Shown here one piece after another: positions 23,995 to 37,369 of a stretch of DNA of 64,000 nt. The first letter of the stretch is position 1; every line of letters begins with the position of its first letter. A program made the translations under genes and the position numbers. The notes below the pieces were generated by a model, which was given only the letters and a program-made list of their open reading frames with translations, searched no databases and had not been told where the DNA came from. This DNA is from Protopterus annectens. Its lineage: Eukaryota; Chordata; Ceratodontiformes; Protopteridae. The DNA lies in the NCBI RefSeq assembly GCF_019279795.1, contig NC_056750.1, forward strand, positions 825,052,812 through 825,116,811, given 5' to 3'.

Positions 23995-24245
23995 TTTTGC
24001 AGAAGGTCCCAGAGTTTTCTCATTTTTTGACCCTGTACCCACTAAACTTTTTGATTTTCTGTAAATCATTGAGAAGTCAGTAATGCTAAACATTATAGTT
24101 TCACACATCTTATTGTTTACAAACTGCACATTGATGCAGAACCTCTCTTACCTTTTTGTCAGTTAAAAGTAATACTTAAAACTGCCCTTGATTTTGTTTC
24201 TCCATTATTTTTGCTTGTCATATCCCAAATTCTTGAAAGAATTTG
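23995..24245 (+). repeat. unclassified dispersed repeat, copy 2
   Basis: Contains AGTCAGTAATGCTAAACATT, ATAGTTTCACACATCTTATTG, CACATTGATGCAGAACCT, CCCTTGATTTTG, CCATTATTTTTGCTTGTC and AAATTCTTGAAAGAA, in the same order as the copy at 34,990-35,280. Confidence 0.6.
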
Positions 24246-24439
24246 AAGGCATACAGTGTCAGTGGCACTACAGGACAAATGTTTGCCTTTAGTGCTGGAA
24301 GATCAGAAGGCACTGGGCCCTATTCCCACGCCAGGTGATTGGATTGCTGGTACTGGAGTGCTGCATTTAGGGGGATGCACTCCTGAGTGTGTCCACCTTC
24401 AGATTAGATGTTTAATCAAGCCCCCATCTGAATGAGTTG

Positions 24440-24763
24440 GTGGTAGCTGAAGTGAATGTAAAAGAGTAGGGGTCCTTTATTAAACACATTGCTTACATTA
24501 TTTACATTATTCATTAACATTGTACATTAACATTATTATTAACTTTTACTCAACTGATGTTTATGTTAGGTTATGTTTGCTTCTGGTAGTTAAACTCCTT
24601 TATTTTCATTTGTATTCATCCTTTGTTATTACAATCTGTAATTAACTGAATGGTGTACTTATATATCTGTTGGAACTTTTCTCCCCAGGCCTCCACTGAA
24701 AATGGACTGAATCTAGTGCAGTGGACACTCCTTGTAAACAAATGTAAATAAATAAATATTCAC
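24440..24763 (+). mobile_element. L2-like LINE 3' tail
   Basis: 3' UTR ending with GGAACTTTTCTCCCCAGGCC, TCCACTGAAAATGGACTG, GGACACTCCTTGTAAACAAA and an AAATAAATAAATA tail. The coding part is missing or too decayed to read. Confidence 0.75.
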
Positions 24764-24769
24764 ATATAT

Positions 24770-27700
24770 TATAATATTTTGAATTATTTACACTCTTCTA
24801 CAGTCAGCTTTACATCATTTAATATTTACATTGCAGTCTTTAAATATACATTCACTTTATAATCCCCCCACCTTTCCCATAGCTAAAATCTTATTTTTTT
24901 AATATTTCTGCTAATATCCATTGTCCATTAAATTTTATCTCATTCAGTCTTGCATTCCATAAAGTCCAAATTATGTAAAACATTTTTCTATTTGTGTTAC
25001 AAATTCCTTTCTTCCATTTATATAATATCCATATTCCAGCATATCCATATTTACATTTTACATTTTCTTAATATTCTGCAAGTAGTTGTCTTTACATAAC
25101 CTTTCCCATAATTTCTTTACTCTTTTACATTTTAAAAACATGTTCTGTTGTGTCAACCCCACCGCAATGATTATAAATTATTTCTTCTATTTTTATAGGG
25201 CATATTCACTTTTATTGACATTAGGTTTTACGGATAATCCCCACAAAAAATCTCTATATTCTACATATTTTTATACCATTCTGTTTTGATTTGTTTTTCC
25301 TTCCTCTTTTCCACATGGATGGATACAATTACACTTATTCATTATATTCACATACAATATTTTCCTTTTTTCTACTTCACTTATCTTTATTTTCCACAAT
25401 ATTATTTTCTCTTGATATTGTTTCATTTCCCCATTCAATTAGTTTCTTTCTCTTTTAAATTTATTCATCATCCACCATGTAATTTTATATTTTTCTTTCA
25501 TTATCACACTTATTATGAGCTATTTCCCTTTTTATCCACTTCAGCACTTTACACTTTAGCACATACACCGTTGAATTTATACATCCCAGTCCTCCCTCTT
25601 CTTTAACGTATAATATTCCTCTTCTTACAGTGTTCATTTTGGACCCCCGTCTGAATGAAAATATGATTGTCATAAGTTCTTTCTCATATTTTGCAGGAAT
25701 CATAAAATAATTTGCCAAATAGGCCATTTTTCCAAATAAAACAGAATTTATTAAATACACCTTTTTATATTACAGGTTATAAGTTCTCCAAAATAAATAT
25801 ACATTCCTCAATTGTTATAATATCTTCCCATTGCTTTATTTTTACCATTTCCTTTCCAAATGCTATACCTAATAGTGTTATTTCCTTCATATAAAATTGA
25901 ATATTCCCTATTGTGCCTTCTTCTCCTAATCATCTGCTCTTATCTCCATGTATATTCATACCTATGGCCTTCAACTGTTTAAGCATTTTAATAGCTTCCT
26001 CCACACATTCTTTATTCTTTGTTACTAATACTATGTCATCTGCATACGTGAACATAACTGGAATTCTAATCCCTTCTGAAGTCCAGTATTCTGCTACCCT
26101 CAATGACATATTTAATTTACTAACTACTGCATTCATAACTGATGCAAATAAAATATTAATCATAGGACATCCTTGTCTTATTCCACTCTTTATGCTGATT
26201 TTCTGACATAGCCATCCATTTCTTTACTATTCTTATATGTTGTCTCAGAAATATTTCAGATCCTTTCACTTAAGTTATATCCCATAAAATGTAATGCTGT
26301 ATCTTATCAAATGCTTTATTCAAGTCACCTACATAATTTTGCATCTGCTTTCCTATATATGGATATCATGTACAGTGTGTCTTACTATCGTTAGTAATTC
26401 TTGAATTCCTTTTCTTTCCTTCCAAATATTGCATCCTCTAATACTTGATTTAATTTATTATCCAATCTTATTTCTGTTAGTTTCATAAATATTTTATAAT
26501 ATGAATTATTAAGTGCTATCAGTCTCCGGTTTTTATGTAATCTTTCCCCCTTTCTTCCATATAAATTTCATAGCTCAGATACATATTTCTTCTTTTCCAA
26601 AGCCTTCTTCCAACAATGCATTTAATACTTGTACAAAATATTTCTTCTGCCAATTTAACATGTCCTTATACATATAATATTCTCTCCAATCTTGTCCAAT
26701 TGCTGATTCCAGATTTACCATTCTTAATATATTATTACATTCTTCCTTCCTCGTACCTTTTTCTAATTCCTTATCATTTTATTCTGTCAATTTTTAACAT
26801 TCCACTTTTGTCTTTTCTTTATCTTAATTTCTTTAAAAGTTTCTTCTATATGCTCTTTACTACATTCATTATTTCCTGCTGACTTCTTACCTTTTCTCCA
26901 TTTCTGTTTCTCAACTCTCTTATTATCATTTTATTCTCTTTTACTATACTGGTCAAATAAGGTGCTACTTCCTTTTTTCCTTATAAAAGATTTTTCTTTA
27001 AATAAATAGTTTTTAATCTTTTCTTGATTAATTTCATACATTTATTTCTCTCAATTACAAAATCTTTCTTGTTATTTATCAACTCTGCCAAAGCATGTCT
27101 ATTTACTTCTTTATATTGTTTTTTTTCCCTCTTCTTTTTTTAAGCATTGCCATTCCAAATAACATGTTTATATTTATCTTTGTAACTTATCCACCAATCA
27201 CATAATGCATGCACTCAAGTCACTCCACAACAAGTACAGATATGAATCTGTCATTGTCCATGTGTGGACTGACCTAAAATGGATAACATCGATATCTGTG
27301 CAGTAACTGAGACCTGTTAAATAGCCAAATTCCAGTAATAATGGCCACACAGGTAAAATGCACTCTCAAAAGCTAACAGCATCCATGGGATGGGACAGAG
27401 ATCTCTGAACCTGATTGACTTCTTCAAATCAATCTCCAGAGCCATAGACAAGGGTAGGTGGTCACACACAGCCTATCCTTTGACACCACACCATCCCCCT
27501 GGATCAATCATAAACTTTACTAGCTGCTGGGCTAATCCACATATCCCAATGGGTTGGGTTGCTAACTGGCTTATTGAACACACACACACTGCTGACGATA
27601 TCCTAGTATGACCAATTATTATATAATTATTTCATTCCCACATGATCTTTCCATAATTGTCTAATCATCTGTATTCCTTCTTTAGTTAATTATTTTCCAT

Positions 27701-29965
27701 TTATTCTCTTAACACCTTTACATATTTTATATCATCATTTTTTCTTAAATTTCTATCCAAATTGCTAAATGATCAGAAAATCCTGCACATGCTGTCCCTT
27801 CTTGTACTATTTTTAAGCTTTTAGAAATAATAAAGTAAACTATCACTGTCCTTAAATTACTTCTTCTATACATCCAGTGTTTTTTCCAAATGTTTAGTTT
27901 CCCACTTTTCATGACTTCTAACATTACTTTTATTTTTACATCTCCACTCTCATTTTCCTTTCTTAAATCACAATTCAAATCACCTACTAATATCAAATCC
28001 ATATTTACACTTACACAGTCTACGATTTCCTTAAACGTATCCTCTCTTCCTCTTTTTGTCACTCATGCATATATTTGTATAATTCTGTAAACCTGACCTT
28101 TCCATCTCAAATCTACAATTCTTATCCTCCCTTACAAGTAACGTAAAATCCAAAATCTTTAATGATCGTTTACATAATACTGCTACACCTGAACAGGTTT
28201 CTTTCCCTATATTCCGTATAATCTCACCCACCCACCCCCATTAATCATTCTATTTGTAATCTCTCTTCTTCCGATAGCATTCTTATGTCTTCTAAAGTAA
28301 TCATGTCCATGTCTAGTTCTTCACACTATTCTAATGCCCATATTTTCCATTTTATATTCTTTATACTATTAACTTTTATTGCTAATATTTTAATTTCTTT
28401 ATTTTTTCTTCTATTTTTATATCCTTTATTCTCATGTGACTGTATATCCTTTCTTTTTCTTATTATCTTTTCCATCTAAACCTGTGAATTTTCTTATCCT
28501 ATTTTTTACTTTTTTCCAATAGAATGTTTTCTTCCTTTCACTATCCTCCACTTCATCTCTTCTTCTTCACTTGTTTCTAACATTCTTTCATCTCCTTTTT
28601 TCTTTTGTTCTTTCTTTTACTATTTTCCTTCATCTCAATATTTTCTATCAGTATGTGTTTACCTTGCACTTTTTCTTGCTCTGGCTCTATTTCTTTTTCT
28701 TGAGATATGTTTTGCTCTTGTTCTCTACTTCCCCTTCCTTAATTTCCACTATACTTTCTTTACAGCAATAAATAATGTTTTTCACATTTAAAACATTTCA
28801 ATGCACATCTTTTAGCATCATGACCCACGTTGTCACAAATGTAACACTTTCTTGTGTCACAATTATTAATTAGATGATCACATTTTCTGAAAAAATATAT
28901 GTTTTTTGTTGCCCTCAATATTTCACACTACTTTTGTTCCCCTCCACATTTATCATGCTTGGAATAGGCATAATTCTATCATTTTCAATTTTTAATACAT
29001 TACATTCCCAACCCCCAATCCATAAACCCCTGTTATATGTTTTTGTAATGTCCATCACTTCTTTACACACAGTCTTTAAATATTCTGCAAGTATTTCTTT
29101 CTCAGTTTCAGTTTGGAACTGAATAAATATTTTCTCTTTTGTTTCCCTATTAAATACTTGAAAAACATACAAGTTCCATGGATTGCAGTCCTTTTCAAGT
29201 CATTATTGTCCCAAAAACATTTCCATACCTTGACTAGATTCAATTATAGTATCACAGAAATAATATGTATTAATATGTATAAAAACTCTTACCTGTTGTG
29301 GTGAAGTACCCAGAGGTGCCACTATGCTGTCTCAAATATCATAGCTGTCCATACTTTTCTCTTCTTGACTGTTATGTCTTAATAGATATTTCTTGTTCCT
29401 TTGTTCAGTCTTCTTCCTCATTCTCTTACTTTATCCACATACGCCTTTTTCTTTACCATCTTTTTTTACTTTTTCTTCTTGTACTCTTTCCATTAATTCC
29501 ACCCATGAATCTGCCTCTCCACTTTCTGGTTCACTCTGCACAATTAAGTCCTACAATAAAATATTCCACAACCCTCAACTGGAGGGCTGTAATAATGCAT
29601 CCACTCTGGCTCATATTTTCATCTTCAAACAGCCTCTTTTGAAAAACTGCTTTTGAATCCTGTAAATGCTCACTCACCTTCACTCATTCCCTCTCCCTCC
29701 TTCCTCAATAAACAGTATTGACTGCCTTCAAATCATTTATACCAGGCACTCCTTCTGCTAACAAAGGCTCAACTGCCTTCTTACTGACATCATTCTCCCC
29801 ACCTTCCATCTCACATTTCTCTGTAACCAAAAAATTATGTTGCAAGAGCAGTGAATCCTTGTTACTGCCACTCTGTGATCTTGCTGCATTGTAGTGTCTG
29901 CTTCTCCAGGCTGCCACTGGGTCCAGAATGGAATCAGGAAGTGAAAATCCCCCACTTATGGAATG
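24770..29965 (-). mobile_element. Tx1/L1-like LINE, copy A, long but heavily broken
   Basis: Minus-strand LINE with A-rich coding sequence, so the plus strand is T-rich. ORF1 region about 29,955-28,800: a basic-acidic N-part (GGFSLPDSILDPVAAWRSRH), a central RNA-binding-like part (VFNRETKEKIFIQFQTE..., GLWIGGWECNVLKIENDRI) and zinc knuckles near 28,860-28,770 (CYICDNVGHDAKRC fits C-x2-C-x4-H-x4-C). APE nuclease region 28,231-27,745: GVAVLCKRSLKILDF, MDLILVGDLNCDL and GFSDHLAIWIEI, where the GDxN and SDH catalytic motifs are visible. RT region about 26,700-25,480: MINILFASVMNAVV, MFTYADDIVLV (catalytic YADD) and VYLINSVLFGKMAYLANYFM. The 3' end abuts a foreign L2-like tail near 24,770. A CR1 scrap interrupts it at about 27,195-27,612. 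Many stops and shifts; not functional. The plus-strand hydrophobic frames here are shadows. Confidence 0.85.
27195..27612 (+). mobile_element. CR1-like LINE scrap inserted in the Tx1/L1-like LINE
   Basis: Composite CR1 remnant on the plus strand, with linker/RT words LNLIDFFKSISRAIDKGR and WVANWLIEHT that match LNLIDFFQTVTKTMDEGK and RWVAN of the copy at 15.8 kb. The pieces in between are deleted. Flanks on both sides are the minus-strand Tx1/L1-like element. Confidence 0.75.
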
Positions 29966-29969
29966 AGTA

Positions 29970-32900
29970 GCTTTTTTTTGTTTGTATACATATATACAAT
30001 TCATATGTTTACATATTTACAATATTTACATATTTTAACATCATTCAATATATTGATATTTTCATTTTATGTATTCCCCCACTCTTTTACCTACAACCAA
30101 AACCATATTTTCCAGTATTTTTGTCAGTGTCCATTTTCCATTGTATCTGATTTCATTAAGTCTTTCATTCTGTATAGTCCATGTTACATATAATATGATT
30201 CTGTCCATTGTCTTAGCTTCATTCTGTGATCCTGTCCATAAAACCCATACTCTGTCATGTCCATGTTTAATATTTCAAATTTAAATAACTTTTTAATCAA
30301 ATCATGTTTACATACTTCTTTCCATAGTTTCTGAATTATCACACATTAAAAAACACGTTCTGTAGTTTCCAATTCTTTACATTTATTACATATTCTATCC
30401 TGTTTTCTCTTGTATGGCATACTCACCCCCACTGGTCATTTTCCTGTGGACAACCTCCACATAAATCCTTGCATTCGTTAATTCTATGATAATGTCTGAA
30501 TCTCATAATTACTGCTTTCTTTTGTCTATCTCTAATTTGTCCATGGATCCAGCAAATAAAAGGATCTCAGAATGTTAATATACCATTATTTTCTGTTTTC
30601 TATCACATTCTTTTTTAATTTCCACAATACAATTTTACTGTAAAATTCTTTCATTTCTTCATTAACAACAATTTTACTTCTTTTTTTATTTCCATTTCTT
30701 CCTAAATTTCTGTATGTTTATGATGCAGTATTGTTTGTGTCAAATCTTTATTTGTTTTCATTATTCCTTTTAGTGCTTTATACAAACTCAAAAAGACTGC
30801 ATGCACAATCAGATTTATCAGCCCCAGCCCCCGTTCATCTTTCATATACAAATTCCCCTCTTAATCAGGATCAATATTGATCCATAAATGAAAAAAAGTC
30901 TGCATAATTTCTTTTTCATATTTTATTGGCATCATATAAACATTTGCAAAATAAGCTATTTAACCTATTATGTTGTTTATTAAATGCACATTAAATGTGC
31001 TTTCTTTGTATGAAAATCTATGTCTTCCAGAATGTGATTGTCTTTAATTCCTTTAATAACTTTATCCTTTTGTTTATGTCTGTATTCTGTCCTTCCAAAT
31101 ACTATTCCTAAAATATCTATACTCTTTTCATTATATTCCGCACTTCCTATAATGCATTTATACCCAAATCCTTTGCCTTTCTCTTTATTTATGCTTAAAC
31201 CAATTTCTTCCACCGTGTACTCAATTTTGTATTAATTTTTAAAATCCAGACTTTATTTTTTGCAATTACTACAATATCATCAGTGTAAGTATACGTTATT
31301 GGTAACTGTATCTCCTTCATCATTCTATATCCTCCCTTACTTGACATTTTATTAATTTCCATTACTACTATGTTCATAATTATAGCAAAGATTGTACTGC
31401 TTGCAGGACATCCTTTTTTATACCACACTCTATTTTCAAATCTTCCCTAATCCAACCATTTACATTCAGTTTCACATAATTCTTTTCATATATTGTTTTA
31501 ATTACTTGTAATATTTTTTCACTTATGTTGTATGCTTGTAAAATTCCCCATAATGCTCTATACTGAATATTATCATATGCTTTACTGACATCACCTATAA
31601 TGATTTTTGTTTCCACTTTTTATTAATAATATCATCAATTACTTCCCTTATTATCCGCAAAAGGTATTGACTACCCTTTCCTTTTCTCCCAAACAAATTC
31701 TGATCATACAATCTTTCTATTTTACATTGTAGTCTTTTAGTTACTATTCTCATGAAAATGTTGTAGTCTGTGTTATTCAGTGAAATTGGTCTCCAGTTTT
31801 TGATTACATCGTTATCTTCTTTCTGTAATATAAATGTTATCACACCTGTGTAAATTTCCTTATGCTAATTCGTCTTTCTAGCCACTTATGCATTACTTCT
31901 ATAAACACCATTTTTTGCCAGTCATACATTTCTTTATACATACTATATTCAATTCCGTTTGAACCTGTAGCTGAATTATTGTTAATATCTCTAAACAGCT
32001 CATTCAACTCATTTATATTTATTTTTCTCTATAAATATTCATTATCTTCCTTATTTCATTTCTTACCATTATAAATTTGTTCTACGTTAACTTTTTTACT
32101 ATATAAATCTAATACATATTCTTTAATTATTTCATATATTTCACTTTGTTTTTAACTCATTTCCCTTCTTTATTGTTTAATTCCCTTGCTATCTTTCCTT
32201 CTTTTACTATCTTACATAAGTATTGTGCTACCTATTCTTTTTCCTTGTAAACAATATTTTTAATTATGTAACAATGTATTAACCTTATCCTGCTTTATTC
32301 TATATTAATTATATAGAAGAAATCAGGATAAGGTTAATAAATTGTTAAATAAAGCAAAAATATTGCTTACAAGGAAAAACAAATAGGTAATACCATTGTA
32401 TATCTACTACTGTTATTCAGTCCAATACTTTCTTCTCTATCAAGTCTTTAAATATTTTTGACTTAATATTTTGTGTTTCATTTTTTTCTTTAAACCTTTT
32501 CTTTTCTATACATTCTAAAAATACTTTTTTGTATTTCTTTTCAAATTGAATCCACCATATTGTCCATTTTTGTAAAAATCTCTCATACTATGTTGTTGCC
32601 ATAATTCTGTAATTTCTATTCTTTCTCCTGAATCTAATGCTTTTTTTCATTTACTCTTTTTATGAATTTTCTTACTTTAATATATCCTTTATTTTCAAAA
32701 ATTCTTATCCAAATCGCCACACGATCAGAGAACTCATTATATTTAATTCTTTTGTTTGTAATTTTAGGCCTTCTGATATAAAAAAATAATCAATTTATGT
32801 CTTAATTTCAGTTTTTTGTAAGTCCAGTGTTTATTTTCTCATATTTTTAATTTTTACTTTTCATAATTTCAGTAACCATTTCAACATCACAACTATTATT

Positions 32901-34925
32901 TTTATTTCTCAAATTACAATTAAAGTCACCTGCCATTATTATATCCATGTTAACACAGACATAATTAGTTATACTTTTAAACATTGTTTCTCTTTCTTTT
33001 TTATCACATATGCATATATTAGTCTGTATCCATATTTTTCCATCTTATATGAACTACTGTTATTCAGCCCAGTTCTACTATTGTAATATCTAATATTTTA
33101 TATTTTCTTGGCATAGTATACATATACCGGAACACGTTTCCTTGCCTATATTCCTAATAACAGTACTATTCCAAAGTGTTTTCTCTTTGCACCCTTTCTT
33201 CTTCTGTTAGCATTCTAATGTCTTCTAACACTATCACTTGAGCATCTACTGCAGGACACCATTGTAAAATACTAATAATTATCTTAATATTCTTCATACT
33301 GTTCATGTTCAAAGCTAATATTTTCAGCTTTATAGAACAATTTTTATAATAATCTTCTTATCCTTTACTTTTCTTATTCTCCCTTATCATTATATTTTTA
33401 AATTTTATTTTTCTTTCCCTAACTCTCTTTCTTATTGAATTTTTCTTGCCTTTTACTATATGCCACTCTGACTCTTCATGTGTTTCATCTGTCTCTCTCT
33501 ATTTTTCTTTCACTTTGTCTTTCCCTTTAAATTTAAATGCCATTTCTATATGTTTCCTTGTGTCGTGTTCCTGTATAGCATTCTTTTCTAATGCTTTTTC
33601 TTGTATAATTTAATTTTCATTTCATTTTCATTTTCGTGTAGTTCTATTTCACATTCTAACCATGAATATCATGTATTACCACATTTCTTACATTCCACTT
33701 CACATTTCTTTGCATTATGACCTGTCTGACCACTTGTCACATTCATTAATTAAATTATCACTTTTTCCACAAAAATAACAAGTATTTGGTTGTCTTCTGA
33801 ATCTCACAAAACTCCTATTGCCATGCACATTAATAATACTAGGAATGTGTATCACATTGTCATTTTCCATGTTTAAAATGATTCCACATTCCCAACCCTC
33901 AGTCCATAATCCTGTTTCATCATGGATTTTAGTAGTGTCCACCACTTCTGTACATATTGTCAACAAATATTCTCTCAGTTCTTTGGTTCCAATTCAGTTC
34001 TAAACTGAATCAAGATTCTTTTTTTCTGTTTGTTTGTTTGCCTGTAAAAGGCCTGCACAACATATTCTGACCATGGAAAGTCTGTTTTCTTTTTTTATTG
34101 ACCCCCAAAAAGTTTTTCATAGTCTGGCAAGTTTCAAGAAACAAGTCACAAAAAGTTTCTTTGCTAATTAAAATGAAAGCTCTAACCTCTTCAGCTTTTA
34201 CTCCCAGAGGTGCAATAACATTGTCCTCAACATCCTCACATTTGTCCAGGCCTTTTTCTTTTTTTGTTTTTGTTTTGTTGCTTACCCAAACAGCATATTT
34301 TTCTTTACTTCCTTCATCTCTGTCTTTTCCATAACTCTTTCTTCCACTATTTGAGCATAGGATTTTTTTCTGGAACCTTCTCTGGCTCTTTTTTATTCTC
34401 TTTTTCTCCCTCTTCTATTTTTCCCATAAAGTCACTTCAGGTATAGCAGTTCTACTTTCTGGCTCACTCTAGTTAACTAGCTCCTTCAGATACTCAACCC
34501 ACAACCCTCCTAACTGGAGGGTTGAAATGACACATTTTTCTGCCGTTTCAAACAAGTTTAACTGGAAATTTTCTTCTGGATCCATCTCCCCACTGCATTT
34601 AGCTCCATCTCCTTCCCAATCTCCTCTCCATCAGCAGATGTTTTCTCTGCTCCCACATCTCCCCAAAACAATTCTGGTAGCAATTCTACCATTTGTTCTT
34701 CATTTTCAACACATTTAACTTCCAAACTGCCTTGGCTCTCAGCAGCCACGTTTCTCTCTGTTCCTTGTGGCTGCCTCCACCCATGAACAGATAACCAGAA
34801 GTCTGGATGTGTAACACCCAATCTCTTCCTCCACTGCAAGCAGAAGGGAAATTTTCCAGATGCCCTGGCCAAATTTCTCCTAGTAGTAGAAATAATCCTT
34901 CAGGTCTCCCTGAAAAGAGGCCATT
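29970..34925 (-). mobile_element. Tx1/L1-like LINE, copy B, long but heavily broken
   Basis: Second copy of the same broad family, head to tail with copy A. ORF1 region about 34,872-33,690: an N-part around 34,872-34,558 (FPFCLQWRKRLGVTHPDFWL), then ETGLWTEGWECGIILNMEND, VRFRRQPNTCYFCGKSDN and zinc-knuckle remains near 33,780-33,680 (GHNAKKCEVECKKCGNT). APE nuclease remains about 33,150-32,690. RT 31,843-30,980: NWRPISLNNTDYNIFMRIVT (the L1/Tx1-type fingers motif), IIGDVSKAYDNIQYRALWGI and ITYTYTDDIVVIAKNK (catalytic loop changed from YADD to YTDD). Copies A and B match in 3' UTR order (TGTCCATTTTCCATTG, ATTTCATTAAGTCTTTCATT) but are clearly diverged. A palindrome sits between nuclease and RT. 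Many breaks. Confidence 0.85.
32228..32392. repeat. local palindrome (two ~80-bp inverted arms)
   Basis: The left arm CTTGTAAACAATATTTTTAA...ATTAACCTTATCCTG is followed almost directly by its reverse complement CAGGATAAGGTTAAT...AAAAATATTGCTTACAAG. Arms are about 80 bases, near 85-90% identical, centred at about 32,308. The left arm is in line with the surrounding LINE, so the right arm looks like an inverted duplication of it. Confidence 0.85.
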
Positions 34926-34989
34926 AGTTTAGTGGGACCATTTCAGCAAAGGACTTAAAAAAACTTCCAGCTGTACCTAATTTTGCAAA
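34926..34989. other. 5' junction of the LINE
   Basis: Short stretch between the LINE and the next dispersed repeat. The exact LINE 5' end is not resolvable by eye. Confidence 0.4.
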
Positions 34990-35280
34990 ACATCTCTGAT
35001 ATTTGTTTCCCATTTCTTTCTCTGTTCCTGATTTTCTGATGAATCACTGTGGATTACAGACAACTCAGTAATGCTATACATTAGAGTTTCATGCTTTGTA
35101 TTGCTCAGAAAATGCATGTATATGCACATCTTTTTGTTTAACAATGTTTAAGTGAATTATAGTAATAATTTCCTTGATTTTACCTCCCGATAATGTTTGA
35201 TTCTCCCTGATTTTGCCACTCCATTATTTTTGGTTTTGTCCAGAATTCTTGAGGAAAGAAGTTGAGAGATATGCAAGGAC
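34990..35280 (+). repeat. unclassified dispersed repeat, copy 3 (longest)
   Basis: Contains ACTCAGTAATGCTATACATT, AGAGTTTCATGCTTTGTATTG, CAGAAAATGCATG, CCTTGATTTTACC, GATTCTCCCTGATTTTGCC, CCATTATTTTTGGTTTTGTC, CAGAATTCTTGAGGAAAG and AGTTGAGAGATATGC. Other copies keep the same order. No coding potential, no polymerase III boxes seen. Confidence 0.6.
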
Positions 35281-35549
35281 CCTTTCCCTGCAATGGATAT
35301 GCTAAAATATATATATAATCAGCTGTGGGCAGTGTTTACTGATATCACTGTCCACATTTTTTATCTGGCTTCCTGCCACAATAAAAAATGCACTTGCAAA
35401 ACAATTCAGCAATTCCATTCAGCCTCTAGTCAAATGACTAGTAGAGCAGATACTGCCAAGAAAGCACTGTGATTGGTTGAGAAGGGCAACCCATCACAGC
35501 TGCTTATATTTCATAGTACAGGGCATGGGCTGGCTACCCATGTCCTGTT
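35281..35549. other. no gene; short perfect-type hairpin at 35,518-35,548
   Basis: ACAGGGCATGGG and CCCATGTCCTGT form a 12-bp stem with one mismatch and a 7-base loop. Otherwise unique sequence. Confidence 0.5.
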
Positions 35550-37349
35550 ACTATGGTCAGAAATAAAAGAAACTGCTGGCTACTGCATATATTTATAGAT
35601 TTACTGATTCACCCAGTATTCAAGTCAGAGTTTGCCCTTGACAGCATCCACTCTCAAAGAGCATTGGATGTTTTCAAGGGGGACAAAAGTCAGGATGGTG
35701 ATGAATTTAAGGGAACCCATCTAATTCTTAAAGTTCACCTGAAAGCAAGAATGGATATCACTTTTTTATGTAACACATTCCAGGGATGACAGAAGCACTA
35801 AGTAATAAATTTGTCCCTACATATTTTTGTTTGTATGTTTGATGGAGAGACAAAGCTTTAGTCTGAGAGTTTGTAGAACCATTTGTTTTGTGATGGTGTA
35901 GGTGATCAAGAAGGTTTGAGTCTTCAATAACACAGAATGGTAGACATAAATCACAGCATAGGAGTCTATATAAAGAAAAAATATAGGAATAGAGTTTCAA
36001 GCCTGTCTGGTAAATGAGTCTCTAGCCTGGTGATTTTTTTAGTTAGGAACTTCTAGGGTCTTTGTAGCTGTGTGATGTTCTTGAACAGATGCATAGTAAA
36101 AGGGGCATTGTATTTTATAACTGGTCTGATCATTGTAGAGAACAGAGGAAAAATAACTTATTTTGGATTGGATAAGATATCACAAATTATTAAGTGGGCT
36201 AGACAGAAGGATTTCCTGATTACTGTTGCTGTATGGTTCTCAAAAGGTAGGGAGTAGTGTAGACATTTCTGACAACCATATCATTCTGGAGTGGGGTGTC
36301 ATTTGTAATGTAAGCTGCAGTTATGTTTTGTTTATCTAAGTTAACAATGTTACACACGTTTGCATTTAACTTACATTTATTTGCTAAGAAATATTGATTT
36401 GTATGGTTTAGCCCATGCTGGTATCAGTTGGTGAGTGAATGACAGCATCGGCTTAGCGTAGTTAGCAAATTTAGTATGTGATATGTCCCAATTAGTGTTA
36501 TAGAGATCCAACAAGAAATACTGACCAGAAGGGATCCCAGTACTGAGCCCTAAAAAATGCCACAACCACATTTTTGCTTTCAGGAGTGCTATCTGCTACT
36601 TTATTTACGTGGTTATCATCCTTCAGCTAGTTTGCTGTCTCTTACAATGTAAGGATCTGTGTTCAGGCACTTACGCTTACTTGGAATAACAATAATGGAG
36701 ATGGTGTCGAAGGTCTTGGCTAGATCCCAGTACACTGTCTGAACTGCTTGGCTGTTTTCCATAACTACAATGATTTCCTTGAAGTAGTTTACTAAATGAA
36801 ACAGCCATGATCTTCTTTTGATAAAAAACATACTGTTGTGGGTCTAAATCATTATTTTTTTATATCTAAGCTTATGAAATCAAATATAAATTAATGCAGT
36901 AAATAGCTTTATGGGTTTATAGTTCCTGGGATCTGAGGTGGAGCCCCGTTATGGAAAGACACAACGATAATGATAGCCATGTTCAAGTACCCTGGAATGT
37001 ACTCTGTGACTAAGCTTAAGCTGAATGTTTTTTAGTAATTAAAGAAGGATTTCTTATTATCTTTGACTGCAGATGACAATTTTAATTTGTGTAACACTAT
37101 GGTCTTCCTTATAGTAACTTTCATATTTTTGCTGACCTTTTTGATAGAATCTTTAAAGTGGGTAGGGTTTGATTTATTATAGGCCTTTAGTGTTTTTTTA
37201 TTTTATTATATAGCTTAGTAATATTGTATTCCACCCAGATGGTTTGCTTTCACATTTGCCAGTATTTTGGTGTGGGTCATGACAGCTTGGTATATGCTGC
37301 TGCTTAGACTGGAGTAAAATTCATTGAGATAAATGACAGAGAATAGTTG
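35550..37349 (-). mobile_element. old CR1-like LINE, cut at its 5' side by the DIRS element
   Basis: Minus-strand CR1 relative, more diverged than the other copies. From 5' to 3': linker (THFKDSIKKVSKNMKVTIRK, KDNKKSFFNY) at 37,250-37,000, RT pieces at 36,960-36,600 (IIVVMENSQAVQTVYWDLAK with TFDTI), then YFLLDLYNTNW near 36,500. The post-palm segment lies near 36,150, and the C-terminal segment (YRLLCCDLC, SNLLDHLHHHKTNGSTNSQT) at 36,000-35,780, which parallels PELLDMLHLKKSKS of the 14.9-kb copy. Many stops and deletions. Confidence 0.7.
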
Positions 37350-37369
37350 TGTAAAATCTTACCATAACC

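Noticed and set aside
24800-34500. Many plus-strand hydrophobic, membrane-protein-like open frames
   Set aside because: They are the complement of A-rich minus-strand Tx1/L1-like coding sequence. T-rich codons translate to F, L, I and S and mimic membrane proteins.
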